Of a stretch of 33,172 bases of DNA, positions 1 through 7,760 are shown piece by piece; position 1 is the stretch's first letter, and the number at the start of each line of letters is the position of its first letter. Below the pieces are notes generated by a model. It was not told the DNA's origin. It was given only the letters and a program-made list of their open reading frames with translations, and did no database searches. The translations under genes were made by a program, and so were the position numbers. Source of the DNA: Alphaproteobacteria bacterium (GTDB lineage: Bacteria > Pseudomonadota > Alphaproteobacteria > Paracaedibacterales > VGCI01); the NCBI GenBank assembly GCA_021323455.1, contig JAJONN010000036.1, positions 1 to 33,172 of the forward strand, given 5' to 3'.

Positions 1-1230
1 TTCTCCTTGGGCATTGGCATAAATTTCACCCATCACCCCTTGCAGTTCTGGGAATTCCCCCACCATGGTTGTAACCAGGTCTGCTTTTGCGAATTGGGCC
101 GCGCGCGTGTCAGCCTCGCGAGCGCCTTGAGCGGTCATTAAAATGACCAGGCGCGCACTCTTTTGGTCAAGTGTTCCAAGCTTTTCTTGAAAGACAATGG
201 CGGTTAAGCGGCGAGCGAAATCCGCCAGGGGCGTTTTGACATCTTGCTCATAAAAAAACGCGGCATCGCTCAACCTTGCTCGCAAGACGCGCTCATAGCC
301 GGCAATCATCTTGATACCGCCATCAGCCCCTTTTGTGTTGGTGACAACCCCAAAATAAGGAGCAATCTGACCATCTTGGTTTAACACCGTAAAATATTTT
401 TGATGGACCCGCATGGATGTAGACAACACCGCTGCTGGCAAGCTCATGAATCGGGTTTCAATTTGCCCCAAGAGGGGGACAGGATATTCGACTAACCCTG
501 CCACTTCTTGCAGCAAGCTGGGGTCAGGCTGAAGAACGAAACCCTTTTGATGAGCTAAGGCTTCCAGCGCGTCCCAAATACGTGCCTGACGTTCTTGATG
601 GTCTAACACCACGAAGGCTTTTTCGAGCTTCGCTTGATAGTCTGCGAAAGATGAAACCTGAATAACATCTGGCGCGAGGAAACGGTGGCCTTGCGTCTTG
701 TTGCTGGCGGTAAGTCCCAGGGTTGGTATATCAAAAGACAAAGCCTCTCCCCCAAACACAGCCAGCACAGAGCGCACAGGGCGTACCCAGAACTGGGATT
801 TTTTCTGCGCATTGAGCGCCCAAAACATGGATTTTGGCCAAACCATTTTGGCAAAAATGGTTTGAACGACCTCTGGTAAAATATCGCGTGTTTGGCGAGG
901 TTTTGTTTCAATACGGGCGTAATAGTACCCGTCCCGCTGTTCGCACGCTTCCAGGGTGATTCCGGCTGATTTTAAGAATCCCTGGATAGCGCCTTCTGGC
1001 GCGCCAACTTTAGGGCCGCGGCGCTCTTCAACGGTCCCTATGGTGGCTTCGCTTAAGTTTGGAATAACGGCTACCAATCTCTGGGGCGTAACATACGTGT
1101 CCAGGCTGGACGAGGACAAACCTCGCGCTTGAAGTTCGCTGTCGAGCAACTTTTTTAAACCATCCGCAGCCCAGAGTTGCATACGCGCCGGAATTTCTTC
1201 TGAGAAAATTTCAAGCAAAAATTCAGCCAT
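1..1230 (-). CDS. glyS: Glycyl-tRNA synthetase beta subunit, 5' part (runs off the left edge)
   Basis: Beta chain of the heterotetrameric (alpha2beta2) bacterial glycyl-tRNA synthetase, which charges tRNA-Gly in the cytoplasm. It is absent from the ORF track because no stop codon lies in the window. I read it from the complement of 1228-1230 (ATG) and it stays open for exactly 410 codons to base 1. It opens MAEFLLEIFSEEIPARMQ and contains TPQRL, EERRGPKVGAP and, near the edge, VGEFPELQGVMG, all landmarks of GlyS. The full protein is usually near 690 residues, so the C-terminal tRNA-binding part is missing here. The start codon lies 2 nt after the glyQ stop, which indicates a glyQ-glyS operon with translational coupling. 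No frameshift is visible in the part present. Confidence 0.95.
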   Translation of the reverse strand, partial: MAEFLLEIFSEEIPARMQLWAADGLKKLLDSELQARGLSSSSLDTYVTPQRLVAVIPNLSEATIGTVEERRGPKVGAPEGAIQGFLKSAGITLEACEQRDGYYYARIETKPRQTRDILPEVVQTIFAKMVWPKSMFWALNAQKKSQFWVRPVRSVLAVFGGEALSFDIPTLGLTASNKTQGHRFLAPDVIQVSSFADYQAKLEKAFVVLDHQERQARIWDALEALAHQKGFVLQPDPSLLQEVAGLVEYPVPLLGQIETRFMSLPAAVLSTSMRVHQKYFTVLNQDGQIAPYFGVVTNTKGADGGIKMIAGYERVLRARLSDAAFFYEQDVKTPLADFARRLTAIVFQEKLGTLDQKSARLVILMTAQGAREADTRAAQFAKADLVTTMVGEFPELQGVMGEIYANAQGE

Positions 1231-1232
1231 AG

Positions 1233-2114
1233 TTAGGATCTCTTCTGTGGGTTTAACCATATATCACAGCATCCCTTGGCCAGGGTTCGGACCCGGCCGA
1301 TATAGCTGGCCCGTTCTGTAACACTAATAACACCGCGGGCATCCAGGAGATTGAACAAATGGCTTGCCTTGATACACTGGTCATAAGCCGGCAAAGCCAG
1401 CTTAAGGTTGAGGAGGGTATTGCACTCCTTTTCTGCGTCCTTAAAATGCTGCAAAAGTAGATCTGTGTCGGCATGAATAAAATTATAAGCAGAAAATTCT
1501 TGTTCTCTGCGCTTCGACACATCTTTATAGGTGAGTTTCCGGTCCCCTTCGGCGCCGTTCCAGTCCAGTAAAAAGAGATCATCGACATCTTGGACAGTCA
1601 AGGCGACCCGTTCCAAGCCATAGGTAATTTCGATGGGGGCTATGGCACACTCAATCCCGCCCACCTGCTGGAAATAAGTAAACTGGCTGATTTCCATGCC
1701 ATCACACCACACTTCCCAACCGAGCCCGGCCGCGCCCAGGGTCGGGTTTTCCCAGTCATCTTCTACAAACCGGATATCGTGGTTTTCCATATCAATACCA
1801 AGATGTTTTAAACTATCCAAGTACAGGTATTGGCAATCTGCTGGCCCCGGCTTTAAAATCACCTGAAATTGATAGTAATACTGCACGCGGTTTGGGTTTT
1901 CCCCATATCGCCCATCGGTTGGGCGACGGCAGGGCTGAACATAGGCCGCGTTCCAGATATCAGACCCCAACGCCTTCAGCGTTGTGGCCGGATGCGTCGT
2001 TCCTGCCCCCATTTCCAGGTCATAGGGCTGCAAGATGGCACATCCCCAACTTGCCCAATATTGCTGCAAGTCAAGAATCATTTGTTGAAACGGTTTGGCG
2101 CGCGATACCATCAT
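1233..2114 (-). CDS. glyQ: Glycyl-tRNA synthetase alpha subunit
   Basis: Alpha chain of tetrameric glycyl-tRNA synthetase, the class II catalytic subunit that makes glycyl-adenylate and transfers glycine to tRNA-Gly. The 293 residues match the usual family length. Diagnostic stretches are [34 protein letters not shown] and the long conserved [19 protein letters not shown] block. Two ATG codons stand in tandem at the start (MMVS). Either could be used, and the Shine-Dalgarno sequence is weak (CGGGG). It is the first gene of a glyQ-glyS unit reading leftward, divergent from ccmA. A TATAAT-like hexamer lies upstream, but I see no matching -35 at proper spacing. Confidence 0.96.
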   Translation of the reverse strand: MMVSRAKPFQQMILDLQQYWASWGCAILQPYDLEMGAGTTHPATTLKALGSDIWNAAYVQPCRRPTDGRYGENPNRVQYYYQFQVILKPGPADCQYLYLDSLKHLGIDMENHDIRFVEDDWENPTLGAAGLGWEVWCDGMEISQFTYFQQVGGIECAIAPIEITYGLERVALTVQDVDDLFLLDWNGAEGDRKLTYKDVSKRREQEFSAYNFIHADTDLLLQHFKDAEKECNTLLNLKLALPAYDQCIKASHLFNLLDARGVISVTERASYIGRVRTLAKGCCDIWLNPQKRS

Positions 2115-2230
2115 AAACCCCGTAAAGTGATCATTATAAATGTAACCTAGTCAAGCTTAGGCAGGGGGTCAAGGGAAATTCAAATGATTATATCTATGGC
2201 ATTTCTCCTTCATCCGGTATAGTCATTTCC

Positions 2231-2809
2231 ATGACAGCGCTTCCTCTTCTTAACGTTTCAGATTTTACCTATGCAAAAAGGGGACATTTTTTATTTGAAA
2301 AGTTGTCTTTCACACTTGGGGCAGGAGAAGGGCTTGTTTTAAAAGGCCCCAACGGGTCGGGCAAGACAACGCTCTTGCGATGCCTGGCAGGTATTCCGGA
2401 TGCTCTTCCGGACATCACCAAAGCTTCGGGTTTGACGCAAAGTTATGTAGGGCATTTAAATGCTTTAAAGGCCGGGTTGACTGTTCAGCAAAATCTCTGC
2501 CATCAAACCGGCGTTACACCCGTGTCTCTGGCAAAAACCCTTGAGGGAAGGGGCCTCTTGCACCTCTTGGACAGGGAAGTACGAACTCTTTCTGCAGGTC
2601 AGCGCCGCCAGGTTGCGCTCCTACGCTTGCCCTTATCAGGGGCAACCCTTTGGTTGGCGGATGAACCCACGGCACATTTGGATGACACGGCGACAACACG
2701 ATTCTGGCAAGAGCTTGATACGCATCTCAAGAAAGGGGGTGCAGCTATCTTGACATCCCATACGCACGTTCCTCTTCCTCACATACAGGTGATGCCCCTT
2801 CATGGTTAG
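2231..2809 (+). CDS. ccmA: Heme exporter ATP-binding protein CcmA
   Basis: ATPase of the CcmAB(CD) complex that supports heme delivery to CcmE during cytochrome c maturation; it acts at the cytoplasmic face of the inner membrane. In its 192 residues I see Walker A GPNGSGKTT (about 39-47), the CcmA-typical VGHLNALKAGLTVQQNL segment, the ABC signature LSAGQRRQ and Walker B LWLADEPTAHLD. The stretch between Walker A and the GHLNALK motif looks shorter than in many CcmA proteins. Its stop overlaps the ccmB start by 8 nt, so the two are translationally coupled. No ccmC or ccmD follows, so the rest of the system must lie elsewhere or be absent. Confidence 0.92.
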   Translation: MTALPLLNVSDFTYAKRGHFLFEKLSFTLGAGEGLVLKGPNGSGKTTLLRCLAGIPDALPDITKASGLTQSYVGHLNALKAGLTVQQNLCHQTGVTPVSLAKTLEGRGLLHLLDREVRTLSAGQRRQVALLRLPLSGATLWLADEPTAHLDDTATTRFWQELDTHLKKGGAAILTSHTHVPLPHIQVMPLHG

Positions 2810-3437
2810 TCTTTCTCATCACATTCGCCAGGAGCTCTCACACGCCCCCCAATCCATGGCGCACGTTTTGCTTGTTTTCTTAAGTCTTATTGTGGCTTTT
2901 GGGGTGCTATCCTCAAACCAACCTACCCTATGGGAAGCTTTTTTACCCACCCTGTTGATGGGGTTGAGTTATGGCATCATGAGCTTGAGCCTTGCCCAGC
3001 TATTTCGGGAAGATTGGGAAGATGGCACATTGGAATGGTGGGTGAGTGAAAAAAAATCCTTGGAAATTTATGTTTTGGTAAAAATTGTAGCTCATTGGCT
3101 TCGTCTGGGCATTCCCTTAACAGGAATTGTTGGGGTGATTTCTGGGTTGACCTCTCTTCCCCTTCTCATCGGTGCTGCGGTGACAACTCTGGCCTTAACG
3201 CTGTTGGGGGCAATTGGCAGCGCCTTATGTTTGAATACAAAGGCGAATGCCTCGATCTTGTTGCCCCTCTTGACCCTGCCCCTCGGCATTCCCATGATGC
3301 TGGTCAGTATGGCAGCCATTACCGATCCAATAGCAAACCTTTCTTCTTATTTAACACTCCAGGGGGGGCTGTTTCTCATGGCCTGTGCACTGTCCTTGAT
3401 TGCTTGTCCATTTGCCTTAAGGTTAGCTTTGCGATAA
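2802..3437 (+). CDS. ccmB: Heme exporter permease CcmB
   Basis: Inner-membrane partner of CcmA in cytochrome c biogenesis. The 211 residues form about six hydrophobic segments (for example around residues 20-36, 44-60, 100-125, 128-150, 155-180 and 190-208), close to the usual length of about 220. The N-terminal pattern of an amphipathic head followed by a first membrane span, and the acidic loop LFREDWEDGTLEWW after the second span, are typical of CcmB. It overlaps the ccmA 3' end in a different frame, so the pair is surely co-transcribed. The identification rests on hydropathy, the DGTLE motif and the gene pair. Confidence 0.9.
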   Translation: MVSLSHHIRQELSHAPQSMAHVLLVFLSLIVAFGVLSSNQPTLWEAFLPTLLMGLSYGIMSLSLAQLFREDWEDGTLEWWVSEKKSLEIYVLVKIVAHWLRLGIPLTGIVGVISGLTSLPLLIGAAVTTLALTLLGAIGSALCLNTKANASILLPLLTLPLGIPMMLVSMAAITDPIANLSSYLTLQGGLFLMACALSLIACPFALRLALR

Positions 3438-3492
3438 AATAGGGAAGGTTCCTGAGACGTTGAAATCGTAGATTATCATTGAGGAGGTTACC

Positions 3493-3810
3493 ATGAGCTG
3501 GAACATACACCCTGGAGAAATTTTATTGGAAGAATTTATGAAGCCATTGGCTTTGAATTCAAATCAACTGGCGCATTTACTTGATGTTCCGGCTCCTCGC
3601 ATTAATGATATCATTTTGCAAAAAAGGGGTATTTCTGCTGATACGGCCTTAAGATTGGCACATTACTTCAGAACAACGGTAAAATTTTGGATGAATTTAC
3701 AAGATTCCTATGAAATTCGGAAAATTAGCAGAGATAAGAGGAAAAGCATTGAAAGCTTGGCTGTTAGCGCTTTTCCATGCGTTGGCAGCGCAACTGTGAC
3801 TGAATGGTGA
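3493..3810 (+). CDS. higA: HigA-family addiction-module antidote (orphan)
   Basis: XRE-type helix-turn-helix protein of the HigA/VapI antidote family. The 105 residues begin with HPGEILLEEFMKPLALNSNQLA, the classic family opening, followed by a recognition-helix region (LLDVPAPRINDIILQKRGIS) and ALRLAHYFRTTVKFWMNLQ. A strong Shine-Dalgarno sequence (GAGGAGG) precedes the ATG. HigA normally sits downstream of, or overlaps, the HigB (RelE-like) toxin. Here the upstream neighbour is ccmB, 55 nt away, and the downstream neighbour is convergent parE, so no toxin is present. The C-terminal tail (SAFPCVGSATVTEW) looks unlike the usual family end. It may act as a solitary repressor or be a remnant. 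Confidence 0.85.
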   Translation: MSWNIHPGEILLEEFMKPLALNSNQLAHLLDVPAPRINDIILQKRGISADTALRLAHYFRTTVKFWMNLQDSYEIRKISRDKRKSIESLAVSAFPCVGSATVTEW

Positions 3811-3832
3811 GGAGATGTTGTTTTCTTCTCAC
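3807..3832. terminator. Hairpin between convergent higA and parE ends
   Basis: GTGAGGAGA (3807-3815) can pair with TCTTCTCAC (3824-3832) over 9 positions with one G-T pair and an 8-nt loop. It covers the stop codons of both convergent genes. There is no clean T-run on either side, so an intrinsic terminator role is only possible. Confidence 0.3.
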
Positions 3833-4806
3833 ACATCCACATCCTGAATATGGGGGGCGTTTTCTTGAATGAAGGTATAGCGGGCTTCCGGATTTTTCCC
3901 CATCAAGCGATCAACAAATTGGGAAATGTCCTCATTATCCTTGATAAACACGCGCAATAACTTGCGTTTGTCCCGATGCATAGTCGTGTCCCGCAGTTGG
4001 GCGGGGAGCATTTCGCCCAATCCTTTAAAGCGCCCAATATCTACATTTTTGGCGCCCTTGAAGTGAACTTTGAGGAGATGGTCTTTTTCCTGATCATCCT
4101 GGGCATACACAGATTTTGACCCTTGTGTGAGACGATAAAGGGGAGGTTGAGCCAGGTAAATATGACCCGCATCAATAAGGCTGCGCATTTCCTGGAAAAA
4201 AAACGTTAATAACAAGGATGCGATATGGGCGCCATCCACGTCCGCATCGGTCATAATAACCACCTTGCCATAGCGAAGCTTAGAGGGGTCGCACAGCTTT
4301 CCCATGCCACATCCGAGCGCAAGACCCAAATCCCGAATTTCCTGGTTGGCATGCAGCTTTTCGATCGTGGCATTGGCAACATTCAAAATCTTGCCTCGCA
4401 ACGGAAGGACGGCTTGTGTGGCGCGGTCCCGGGCTTGCTTGGCAGATCCCCCCGCTGAATCCCCTTCCACGAGGAAGATTTCGCTATTGGCCGCGATATT
4501 TGAGGTGCAATCGGCTAATTTCCCTGGCAAACGAAGCTTCCGAGTTGCGCTCGCTCGGGCCACTTCCTTGGCTTGTCGGCGTTTCAAGCGATCTTCCGCC
4601 CGGCCAATGACATGGTCAAGAAGCTGGGTTGCTGCCTGGGGGTGCGCTCCTAACCAGTGGTCAAAGTGATCCTTCACTGTGTTTTCAACCAAACGGGCGG
4701 CTTCAACACTGACAAGCTTTTCTTTTGTTTGGCCTTGAAATTGCGGCTGATTAATGAAACAGGACAAGATCATACAGGCGCTACCGCTGACGTCTTCACT
4801 GGTCAA
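3829..4806 (-). pseudogene. parE: Topoisomerase IV subunit B, C-terminal fragment (TOPRIM part)
   Basis: This frame carries the TOPRIM half of ParE: LVEGDSAGGSAKQ with the catalytic Glu, MTDADVDGAHI with the metal-binding Asp triplet, RFKGLGEM, and the ParE-type C-terminus ARYTFIQENAPHIQ. The listed ATG at 4806 is internal. The same frame continues upstream without a stop to about 4970 and encodes the transducer-domain block CNTIPTPQGGTHENGFRQAL, so the true fragment is about 364 residues. It lies in a different frame from the N-terminal fragment. If this fragment is translated at all, it would need internal initiation. The ParE assignment over GyrB is based on the ending and on the HPKFPELSALEVI block in the partner fragment. 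Confidence 0.85.
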
Positions 4807-4859
4807 TTGTCCTACCCGACGGTTCCCAATACGGTCCCCATAATCTTTTAAGGCGCGGG

Positions 4860-5702
4860 TTAACGCTTGGCGGAAGCCATTTTCATGGGTGCCGCCTTGG
4901 GGCGTTGGAATGGTGTTACAAAACGAAGAAACCCATCCGGCTTCGTCGCTCCTAGCTGGTCGTTTAAATAGTCAACAAGGCCAGCAGGATAATGAAGGCA
5001 AGCCACAGGGGGCGTTTTATCATTACTTTGGAGCAGGGAGGGGTCACAATGCCAGTTAATTTCGACACCTTTAAAGAGGTAGGCTTTTGCGCGCGCCAAT
5101 TGATAAAGCGTAGCAGGGCGGAAATGAAGGGTATTGCCAAAAATTTCGGGGTCTGGATGGAAGCGGATAGTTGTGCCGCGGCGGCTGGTAGCGCCTTCTT
5201 GCAAAATCAGAGCAGAGGTGGGTTTGCCTCTTGAATAAGTTTGACGCCAGAGATTTCGGGAGCGGGCAACCTCAACTTCCAGAGCGTCAGACAAGGCGTT
5301 CACAACCGAAACGCCAACGCCGTGAAGGCCACCGGCTGTCGCATAAACAGCATTATTGAATTTCCCACCGGAGTGGAGGGTGGTCAAGATAACTTCAAGG
5401 GCGGACAATTCAGGAAATTTGGGGTGCGGGTCTGTTGGAATACCCCGGCCATTGTCTTTAATGCACACAATATCGCCGACTTCCAGGCGCATTTCAATGC
5501 GGCTCGCATGGCCAGAAACGGCTTCATCCATGGCATTGTCCAAGACTTCTGCAACCAGATGATGGAGGGCTTTCTCATCGGTACCCCCTATATACATGCC
5601 AGGACGTTTGCGAACAGGCTCCAACCCTTCCAAGACTTCAATATCCTTGGCTGAGTACTCAACATTGGGGAGAGAGGCGCTTTGACGAAAGAGGTCAGAC
5701 AT
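4860..5702 (-). pseudogene. parE: Topoisomerase IV subunit B, N-terminal fragment (ATPase part)
   Basis: The ATP-binding GHKL half of ParE: KRPGMYIGGTDEKALHHL, DNAMDE with the catalytic Glu, DNGRGIP and GGLHGVGVSVVNALSDA. The protein is correct to about residue 263 (GLVDYLNDQLG), then leaves the family pattern and ends in a frameshifted tail (VTPFQRPKAAPMKMASAKR). The normal continuation, DEAGWVSSFCNTIPT, is present in another frame. About 30-40 residues that usually lie between these points, including a VEWA-type strand of the transducer domain, are absent, so this looks like a deletion and not a single-base slip. There is no Shine-Dalgarno sequence before the ATG; a short repeat cluster abuts it. 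If real, the cell has lost a normal ParE from this locus. An assembly error is the main alternative. Confidence 0.85.
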
Positions 5703-5715
5703 GGGAGGAGCCAGG

Positions 5716-5834
5716 TGTCAGGAGCCAGGGATCAGGAAAACAGCCAGGCGTCCTGAAATAATGAAACTTTCTTTTACCTTGCCGATCATTTCTACTCCTT
5801 AACTGGCTGCTTATCTTGGCTCCTGATTCCTGAG
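5716..5834. repeat. Short CTCCTGA-type repeat cluster between parE and rplT
   Basis: The spacer contains several copies of a degenerate unit. On the minus strand it reads CCCTGGCTCCTGACACCTGG. A 10-bp arm TCAGGAGCCA (5718-5727) is repeated inverted as TGGCTCCTGA (5817-5826), and GCCAGGCGTCCTGA (5743-5756) is a looser copy. It resembles small intergenic repeats of the CTCCTGA type seen in many bacterial genomes. It touches the parE start region and occupies the place where a ribosome binding site would be expected. Confidence 0.5.
5718..5789 (-). CDS. Possible 23-residue ORF ahead of parE
   Basis: A strong ribosome binding site (TTAAGGAGTAGAA) precedes ATG at 5789. The reading frame MIGKVKESFIISGRLAVFLI... 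ends after 23 codons inside the repeat cluster. The good Shine-Dalgarno sequence suggests a genuine translation start, and the abrupt end inside repeat DNA suggests a gene cut short by it. It could also be a leader for parE. I recognise no family. Confidence 0.22.
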   Translation of the reverse strand: MIGKVKESFIISGRLAVFLIPGS

Positions 5835-5844
5835 GGGCAAAGGC

Positions 5845-6207
5845 TCACGCCGCTGCCAATGCTTTTTGGGCTTGATCAACCAGGGATTTAAAAGCATCGG
5901 GCTGGTTAACAGCCAAATCCGCCATAACCTTTCGGTCAATGGTAATCCCTGCTTTCAATAATCCATTGATAAAGCGGGAATAAGGCAAACCGTTTGCACG
6001 GGCGGCTGCATTGATACGCTGGATCCATAAGGCGCGGAAATCACGCTTTTTGTTGCGACGGTCGCGATAGGCATATTGCCAGGACTTTTCCAAGCGTTGG
6101 ATCGCAATACGGAAACACTTACTGGAACGTCCCCGAAATCCCTTGGATAATTTTAAAACTTTCTTGTGACGGGCGTGGGTTGTAACGCCTCTTTTTACGC
6201 GTGCCAT
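5845..6207 (-). CDS. rplT: 50S ribosomal protein L20
   Basis: Large-subunit assembly protein that binds 23S rRNA. The 120 residues match the family length and sequence: [20 protein letters not shown] at the start, [13 protein letters not shown], and [21 protein letters not shown] in the middle. A strong AAGGAGG site precedes the ATG, and the gene follows rpmI by 12 nt. In many bacteria infC precedes rpmI and pheS follows rplT. Here neither is present and the next gene downstream is parE. L20 often represses its own operon by binding leader RNA; I cannot show such a site here. Confidence 0.97.
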   Translation of the reverse strand: MARVKRGVTTHARHKKVLKLSKGFRGRSSKCFRIAIQRLEKSWQYAYRDRRNKKRDFRALWIQRINAAARANGLPYSRFINGLLKAGITIDRKVMADLAVNQPDAFKSLVDQAQKALAAA

Positions 6208-6219
6208 AGTCGGGCCTCC

Positions 6220-6417
6220 TTACATGTGTAAATAATAGCTGAGAACTTTTTTTGCGTCCGCTTCATGCATGATTGTCATGCCGCGCGCATTCCGCAACAT
6301 TTTATTGCTCCGCTTTCTCATACCATGGCGTTTACCCGCCTGACCCATTTTGACTTTACCGCTGCCAGTAACGCGGAACCGTTTCTTGGCACTGCTTTTT
6401 GTTTTTAACTTGGGCAT
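6220..6417 (-). CDS. rpmI: 50S ribosomal protein L35
   Basis: Small basic large-subunit protein of 65 residues, beginning [21 protein letters not shown] and containing [18 protein letters not shown], both hallmarks of L35. It is the first gene of a two-gene operon with rplT. The upstream region carries a plausible sigma70 promoter and a leader of roughly 90 nt, long enough for ribosomal-protein feedback control. The Shine-Dalgarno sequence is weak (GAGAG). Confidence 0.97.
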   Translation of the reverse strand: MPKLKTKSSAKKRFRVTGSGKVKMGQAGKRHGMRKRSNKMLRNARGMTIMHEADAKKVLSYYLHM

Positions 6418-6510
6418 TTGACTCTCTTTTCAATATGTCTAGTGTTAAATAAGCACCACGACGGGTTAGGCATACCCTTGAGCCATGCCGTCTTTTACAG
6501 GTACCCCCTA

Positions 6511-6540
6511 CTTATAGCCGACTCCTGCATTTAAATTCAA
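6511..6540 (-). promoter_or_regulatory. Candidate sigma70 promoter of rpmI-rplT
   Basis: On the minus strand TTGAAT (complement of 6535-6540) is followed after 18 bp by TATAAG (complement of 6511-6516). It lies about 95 nt upstream of the rpmI start. The assignment is by consensus match only. Confidence 0.45.
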
Positions 6541-6645
6541 GCTTAATCTCCCACTCAAAAAAACCAGCCCTGGAATGAATTTTGTCAATAATTCCTTTAC
6601 GGATTCCAAGGTATGCTTAAGGAGGATTAACAAAGGAGAAAAAAC

Positions 6646-6831
6646 ATGAAAATCATTGTGATATTATGCGCTGCCCTCAGTTTAAGTGGGTGTTGCGGTA
6701 TGTATACAAATTGCTCCCAGCCCTCTAATAATACACCAGGGGCAAACTGTGGGGTCATATATTGTGTTGGGTTATATCCCTTGTTAAAAAATAACCCCTT
6801 GCGGCAATATGAATTATTCATAAAAAATTAA
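6646..6831 (+). CDS. Small putative lipoprotein
   Basis: A 61-residue product with a short signal peptide ending in a lipobox, LSLSGC at about residues 11-16. Lipidation at Cys16 and anchoring in the inner or outer membrane are therefore likely. The mature part is about 45 residues, rich in Cys, Asn and Pro (GCCGMYTNCSQPSNN), with no domain I recognise. The start is well supported by AAAGGAG seven nucleotides before the ATG. It stands alone between rpmI (divergent) and the lytic transglycosylase (same strand, about 60 nt downstream). Confidence 0.65.
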   Translation: MKIIVILCAALSLSGCCGMYTNCSQPSNNTPGANCGVIYCVGLYPLLKNNPLRQYELFIKN

Positions 6832-6891
6832 CCCTTATTACATAATCCTTACCTTATGAGAAATCACTTTGATTTAAGGGAAGGCTATCTT

Positions 6892-7755
6892 TTGGTAAAA
6901 AGTTTAATAGGGGTTTGGATGGTTTTAATTTTGGGAGCAACCCAAGCGCGGGCACAAATAGAAAATATGTGTGAACCTTTGATTCGTCGCTATGAAGCAA
7001 CGCATGGTATTCCTCACAAGTTATTAACAGCCATTTCGTTGGTTGAATATGGGAAACCTTATGTATTTCCAACAAAAAAAGAAGCGATCACCAGGGTTCG
7101 CAAGCTTCAGGAGATGGGCGTCACCAGTATTGATGTTGGGTGCATGCAAGTGAATTTAAAGCAACATCCAAGCGCCTTTCCGACCCTTGAAGCTGCTTTT
7201 GATCCAGCGACGAACATTGCCTATGCAGCAAAGTTCCTAAAAACCAAAAAAATAAGCAAAGGATCTTGGGGAAGCGCTGTTGCTCATTACCACTCGTCAA
7301 CACCCAGGTTTCATATACCTTACACACAGAGAGTTCTCAAAACTTGGTCAAAGGCACAAAATGGCCGGATGATAAATCATGCCTTACTTAAAAGGGAAGG
7401 GTCTGCAGTTGAAATGACATATGCAGAGGTTAAAAAACATGAAGGAGCATTTATTGACAATGTTGCTGCACCAAGTGGCCGCCGTGTCCCTATGATTGTC
7501 CGGTTCGCCCCCTACAAAGGTTTTTGCCGGAAAGGGTTTCACAGGACTATTCCTGGAATATCCCAACCCTTGCGCCAAGCACAAGAAAATAGGGCGGGGG
7601 GACCTCTCATTATCCGCGGCAGGCCGAAAGGTAGCGGCAAGATCATTATGAATACGGTTGGGATGGGGCAAAGACCATTTTTTATCTCTGTTAAAGTGAA
7701 TCAGGTCAACCTGCCTCATCACTCTCAAAATATGGTTATGCCAAAATCGCCCTGA
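6892..7755 (+). CDS. Lytic transglycosylase-like secreted protein with shortened catalytic domain
   Basis: SLT/goose-lysozyme-fold family that cleaves peptidoglycan in the periplasm. The track starts at ATG 6856. I prefer TTG at 6892, because GGGAAGG lies seven nucleotides before it and the product then opens with a clean signal peptide, (M)VKSLIGVWMVLILGATQARA^Q. Family landmarks are KLLTAISLVE (catalytic Glu at about residue 52), FPTKKEAITRVRKLQEMGV, SIDVGCMQVNL, AFDPATNIAYAAKFL and AVAHYHSSTP. The ESGR...PWPWT segment that normally follows the catalytic Glu is missing, a loss of roughly 20 residues in frame. The last 140 residues are basic and unassigned. Activity is doubtful. Confidence 0.8.
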   Translation: MVKSLIGVWMVLILGATQARAQIENMCEPLIRRYEATHGIPHKLLTAISLVEYGKPYVFPTKKEAITRVRKLQEMGVTSIDVGCMQVNLKQHPSAFPTLEAAFDPATNIAYAAKFLKTKKISKGSWGSAVAHYHSSTPRFHIPYTQRVLKTWSKAQNGRMINHALLKREGSAVEMTYAEVKKHEGAFIDNVAAPSGRRVPMIVRFAPYKGFCRKGFHRTIPGISQPLRQAQENRAGGPLIIRGRPKGSGKIIMNTVGMGQRPFFISVKVNQVNLPHHSQNMVMPKSP

Positions 7756-7760
7756 CTTGG

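Noticed and set aside
603-911. 102-residue minus-strand ORF and the plus-strand ORF opposite it
   Set aside because: Both are shadows of the glyS coding frame, which the track omitted because it has no stop in the window.
2120-2160. TATAAT and TTGACT upstream of glyQ as a promoter
   Set aside because: The two hexamers are only 10 bp apart, too close for a sigma70 promoter, and no better -35 is found for the TATAAT.
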